A stretch of DNA of 6,423 nucleotides from Nocardioidaceae bacterium (GTDB taxonomy: Bacteria; Actinomycetota; Actinomycetes; Propionibacteriales; Nocardioidaceae), in NCBI GenBank assembly GCA_013811715.1, contig JACCUS010000350.1, positions 1 to 6,423 on the forward strand, written 5' to 3'. The notes beneath the pieces were generated by a model that saw only the letters and a list, made by a program, of their open reading frames with translations, made no database searches and was not told where the DNA came from. Below, piece by piece: positions 4,567 through 6,423 of this stretch. The number at the start of each line of letters is the position of its first letter. Within the stretch, counting starts at the first letter, position 1. A program made the position numbers and the translations under genes.

Positions 4567-5913
4567 ATGACCAGCGTCATGTGGTTTCGGCGTGACCTGC
4601 GGCTCGGCGACAACCCCGCTCTGTTGGCGGCGGTGTCGGACGCCGCCGACGGTGAGATCGTGCCGCTGTTCGTGGTCGATCCGGCGCTGTGGCGCCCCGC
4701 CGGACCCACCCGACGGGCCTACCTGGCCGCCAGCCTGGCCGACCTCGGGCGCCGGGTCGACGGCCTGCAGCTGCGCCGCGGCGAACCCGCGGAGGAGGTC
4801 GTGTCGGTCGCCCGCGCCGCAGACGCGACCACGGTGCACATCGCCGAGGACTTCGGCCCCTACGGACGTCAGCGCGACTGTGCAGTCGAGGGGGCCCTCG
4901 CGCGTCACGGCATCACGCTCATCCGGACGGGGTCGCCGTACGCCGTCTCGCCCGGCCGGGTGACGAGCAAGAGCGGTGACCCGTACCAGGTGTTCACGCC
5001 GTACTCCCGGGCCTGGCGCGAACACGGCTGGCCGGGGCCGGTGGAGGCCCCCCGTGGCATCTCCTGGGTGCGGCCGTTGAAGAGCCATCCTCTGTACGAC
5101 GCCCCAACCCCGGACTGCCTCGAGCTGCCGGCAGCCGGCGAGTCGGCCGCGCGCCGGCGCTGGCGCGACTTCTGCGAGCAGCGTCTCGGCGACTATGGCG
5201 CCGATCGCAATCGCGCCGATCTGGACCGCACCTCCCGGATGTCGGTGCACCTCAAGTGGGGCGAGATCCATCCGCGGACCATGCTGGCCGACCTGGCGCA
5301 GCGTCGCTCCGACGGCGCGGCGACGTACGGAACCGAGCTGGCCTGGCGCGAGTTCTACGCCGACGTCCTCTGGCGGCGCCCGGAGACCGCCCGGGCGTAC
5401 CTCAAGCCGGAGTTCGCCCGGATGGAGTACGACGAGCCGGGCGACGTCCTCGCCGCGTGGCGCGACGGGCTCACCGGCTACCCGATCGTCGACGCCGGCA
5501 TGCGCCAGCTGCGCTCCGAGGGCTGGATTCACAACCGGGTCCGGATGATCGTGGCGAGCTTCCTGGTCAAGGACCTGCACCTGGAGTGGCAGCACGGCGC
5601 CAGGCACTTCATGTGTTGGCTGGTCGACGGCGACCTCGCCTCCAACCAGCACGGCTGGCAGTGGACAGCCGGCTGCGGCACCGACGCGGCGCCGTACTTC
5701 CGGATCTTCAACCCCACCGTCCAGGGCAAGCGGTTCGACCCTGACGGCGACTACGTCCGCCGGCACGTGTCCGAGCTGCGCGACGTGGACGCGGCATCGA
5801 TCCACGAGCCCTGGACCCTCGACGGCGGACCGCCGAACGGCTACCCCGCGCCGATCGTCGACCACAGCGAAGAGCGGACGGAGTCGCTTCGACGCCTCGC
5901 GCGGCTCCCGTGA
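4567..5913 (+). CDS. phrB: Class I CPD deoxyribodipyrimidine photolyase
   Basis: This 448-residue protein is of normal length for bacterial class I photolyases. It repairs cyclobutane pyrimidine dimers using blue light absorbed by FAD and an antenna chromophore. The N-terminal antenna domain starts VMWFRRDLRLGDNPAL (residues 4-19). The catalytic FAD domain shows TELAWREFY with Trp260/Glu262, TGYPIVDAGMRQLRSEGW, HNRVRMIVASFLVKDLHLEW, DGDLASNQHGWQW and GTDAAPYFRIFNP. Asn360 stands where the Asn facing flavin N5 is expected. In the electron-transfer chain the two inner Trp are present (341, 364), but the distal one is Tyr288. The usual WxPEL after the FNP segment reads HVSEL. The ATG at 4567 suits the family start; GTG 4546 and ATG 4579 are alternatives. 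It stands 48 bases behind the membrane gene, so it is probably in the same LitR-controlled unit. No terminator is visible after it. Confidence 0.95.
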   Translation: MTSVMWFRRDLRLGDNPALLAAVSDAADGEIVPLFVVDPALWRPAGPTRRAYLAASLADLGRRVDGLQLRRGEPAEEVVSVARAADATTVHIAEDFGPYGRQRDCAVEGALARHGITLIRTGSPYAVSPGRVTSKSGDPYQVFTPYSRAWREHGWPGPVEAPRGISWVRPLKSHPLYDAPTPDCLELPAAGESAARRRWRDFCEQRLGDYGADRNRADLDRTSRMSVHLKWGEIHPRTMLADLAQRRSDGAATYGTELAWREFYADVLWRRPETARAYLKPEFARMEYDEPGDVLAAWRDGLTGYPIVDAGMRQLRSEGWIHNRVRMIVASFLVKDLHLEWQHGARHFMCWLVDGDLASNQHGWQWTAGCGTDAAPYFRIFNPTVQGKRFDPDGDYVRRHVSELRDVDAASIHEPWTLDGGPPNGYPAPIVDHSEERTESLRRLARLP

Positions 5914-5931
5914 TGACCAAGACTCTCAACC

Positions 5932-6423
5932 CTCATCGAAGCTGACGACCAAGCAACTTGGCTCCCGCTCGGACTACTGGAACTCAAGAACCCGGGCGCC
6001 GAGCACGCCACCCTCAGGGGCCTGGAACCAGGTGCAGACCTACCGATCCGACATCCCCGCCGTCTTCACTCCGAACGCCGTCACGGTCATCGCCGACGGC
6101 GCCACCGCGGCCATGGGATCGTTCGCGGCGGGATGGGAGCACTACGCCCCGTGGAAGACAGTCGAAGGGCGCGAGGTCGTCACCAACCGGCCAGCGCTAG
6201 AGGTCCTCGTCAAGGGGTGTTCGACCAGCGGCGGCTCCTCGACCTCGTGCGGTCCTTCGTGGTGTTCACCGACGAGCCCAGGGCCTGGTCAAGCGGGTGG
6301 CGACGTACCACCAGTACTGGGCGGTCAATGCCGCCGTCGAGTCCACGGTCGAGGCGTCCGCCCCCGACGGTGACCGACTTCTGTCGACCTGGTGTGGGCC
6401 GTGCAGTCGTCGGTCACGATCGA
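5932..6423 (+). pseudogene. Decayed type I restriction endonuclease subunit R (HsdR) remnant, frameshifted
   Basis: No intact gene lies behind the photolyase, but HsdR sequence can be read by switching frames. From about 5932 the frame gives WLPLGLLELKNPGAEHATLRG, with the nuclease ELK at 5980-5988. From 6020 a second frame gives AWNQVQTYRSDIPAVF, GSFAAGWEHYAPWKTVEG and RPALEVLVKG. From 6217 a third frame gives VFDQRRLLDLVRSFVVFTDEP. From 6282 a fourth gives GLVKRVATYHQYWAVNAAVESTVEAS. Near 6383-6421 another shift gives VWAVQSSVTI where HsdR has VWxTQGSGKSLT, so the Walker A loop is lost. The start of the subunit is absent and the acidic PD residue ahead of ELK is not in register. All frame changes are small deletions. 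The fragment is therefore dead as an enzyme and marks an old restriction-modification locus; it continues past the window. Confidence 0.8.

Noticed and set aside
4267..5865. 1.6-kb open frame on the minus strand opposite the photolyase and small membrane gene
   Set aside because: It is antisense to the strongly conserved photolyase and its composition (Arg, Pro, Val, His rich) is that of a GC-skew shadow. Length alone is not evidence at this GC content.
5913..5945. Ten-codon ORF starting on the photolyase stop (TGATG)
   Set aside because: It runs into the HsdR remnant in another frame and has no family resemblance; the overlap is most likely coincidental.
6032..6373. 113-residue open frame on the plus strand as a gene of its own
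   Set aside because: Only its first 60 or so residues resemble HsdR; after 6215 the frame is wrong and the true similarity continues in other frames, so it is part of a pseudogene.
1..6423. CRISPR array, tRNA, rRNA, insertion sequence ends or attachment sites
   Set aside because: Looked for regular spaced repeats, cloverleaf arms and terminal inverted repeats on both strands and found none that could be supported.

Overview
The window is GC-rich, with tightly packed genes, heavy G/C third-position codon use and GTG as well as ATG starts. The protein families (a PaiB-like FMN protein, actinobacterial-type VOC proteins, a B12-dependent MerR/LitR regulator beside a class I photolyase) point to a high-GC actinomycete. 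I cannot name a genus from sequence alone.

Left part, minus strand (1-1041). Reading right to left, two small VOC (glyoxalase/bleomycin-resistance fold) proteins form a two-gene operon (1041-640, then 631-251). It ends in a hairpin that straddles the second stop codon. Next comes the 5' end of a PaiB-type FMN-binding regulator (179 to beyond position 1), which appears to have its own -10 element and a seven-codon leader ORF that overlaps its ATG.

Centre, plus strand (1146-5913). Divergent from the VOC operon is a five-gene run: an NAD(P)-binding SDR fused to a DUF2867 domain; a FAD-dependent oxidoreductase that has lost the middle of the protein in frame; a LitR/CarH-type MerR regulator with a cobalamin-binding sensor, whose GTG overlaps the preceding stop; a 76-residue two-helix membrane protein; and a CPD photolyase. 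This is a recognisable light and photo-oxidative stress cassette. By family knowledge, LitR holds adenosylcobalamin, represses in the dark and releases DNA when light breaks the cofactor. The photolyase repairs UV dimers, and the two oxidoreductases are probably membrane or lipid modifying functions induced together. No carotenoid gene is visible inside the window.

Right end (5914-6423). Directly behind the photolyase stop lies a decayed fragment of a type I restriction enzyme R subunit (HsdR). It can be followed through four reading-frame changes, and its Walker A segment is broken. This marks an old accessory-DNA junction, and the remnant runs off the window.

The points most worth checking are the internally deleted oxidoreductase at a CAGGCG tandem repeat, the HsdR remnant, the small conserved-looking membrane protein inside the light cassette, the Tyr in place of the distal electron-chain Trp in the photolyase, and the dyads and a recurring GGTACNG motif in the intergenic regions. 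I found no clearly new multi-gene system; the cassette is of a known general type with local oddities.
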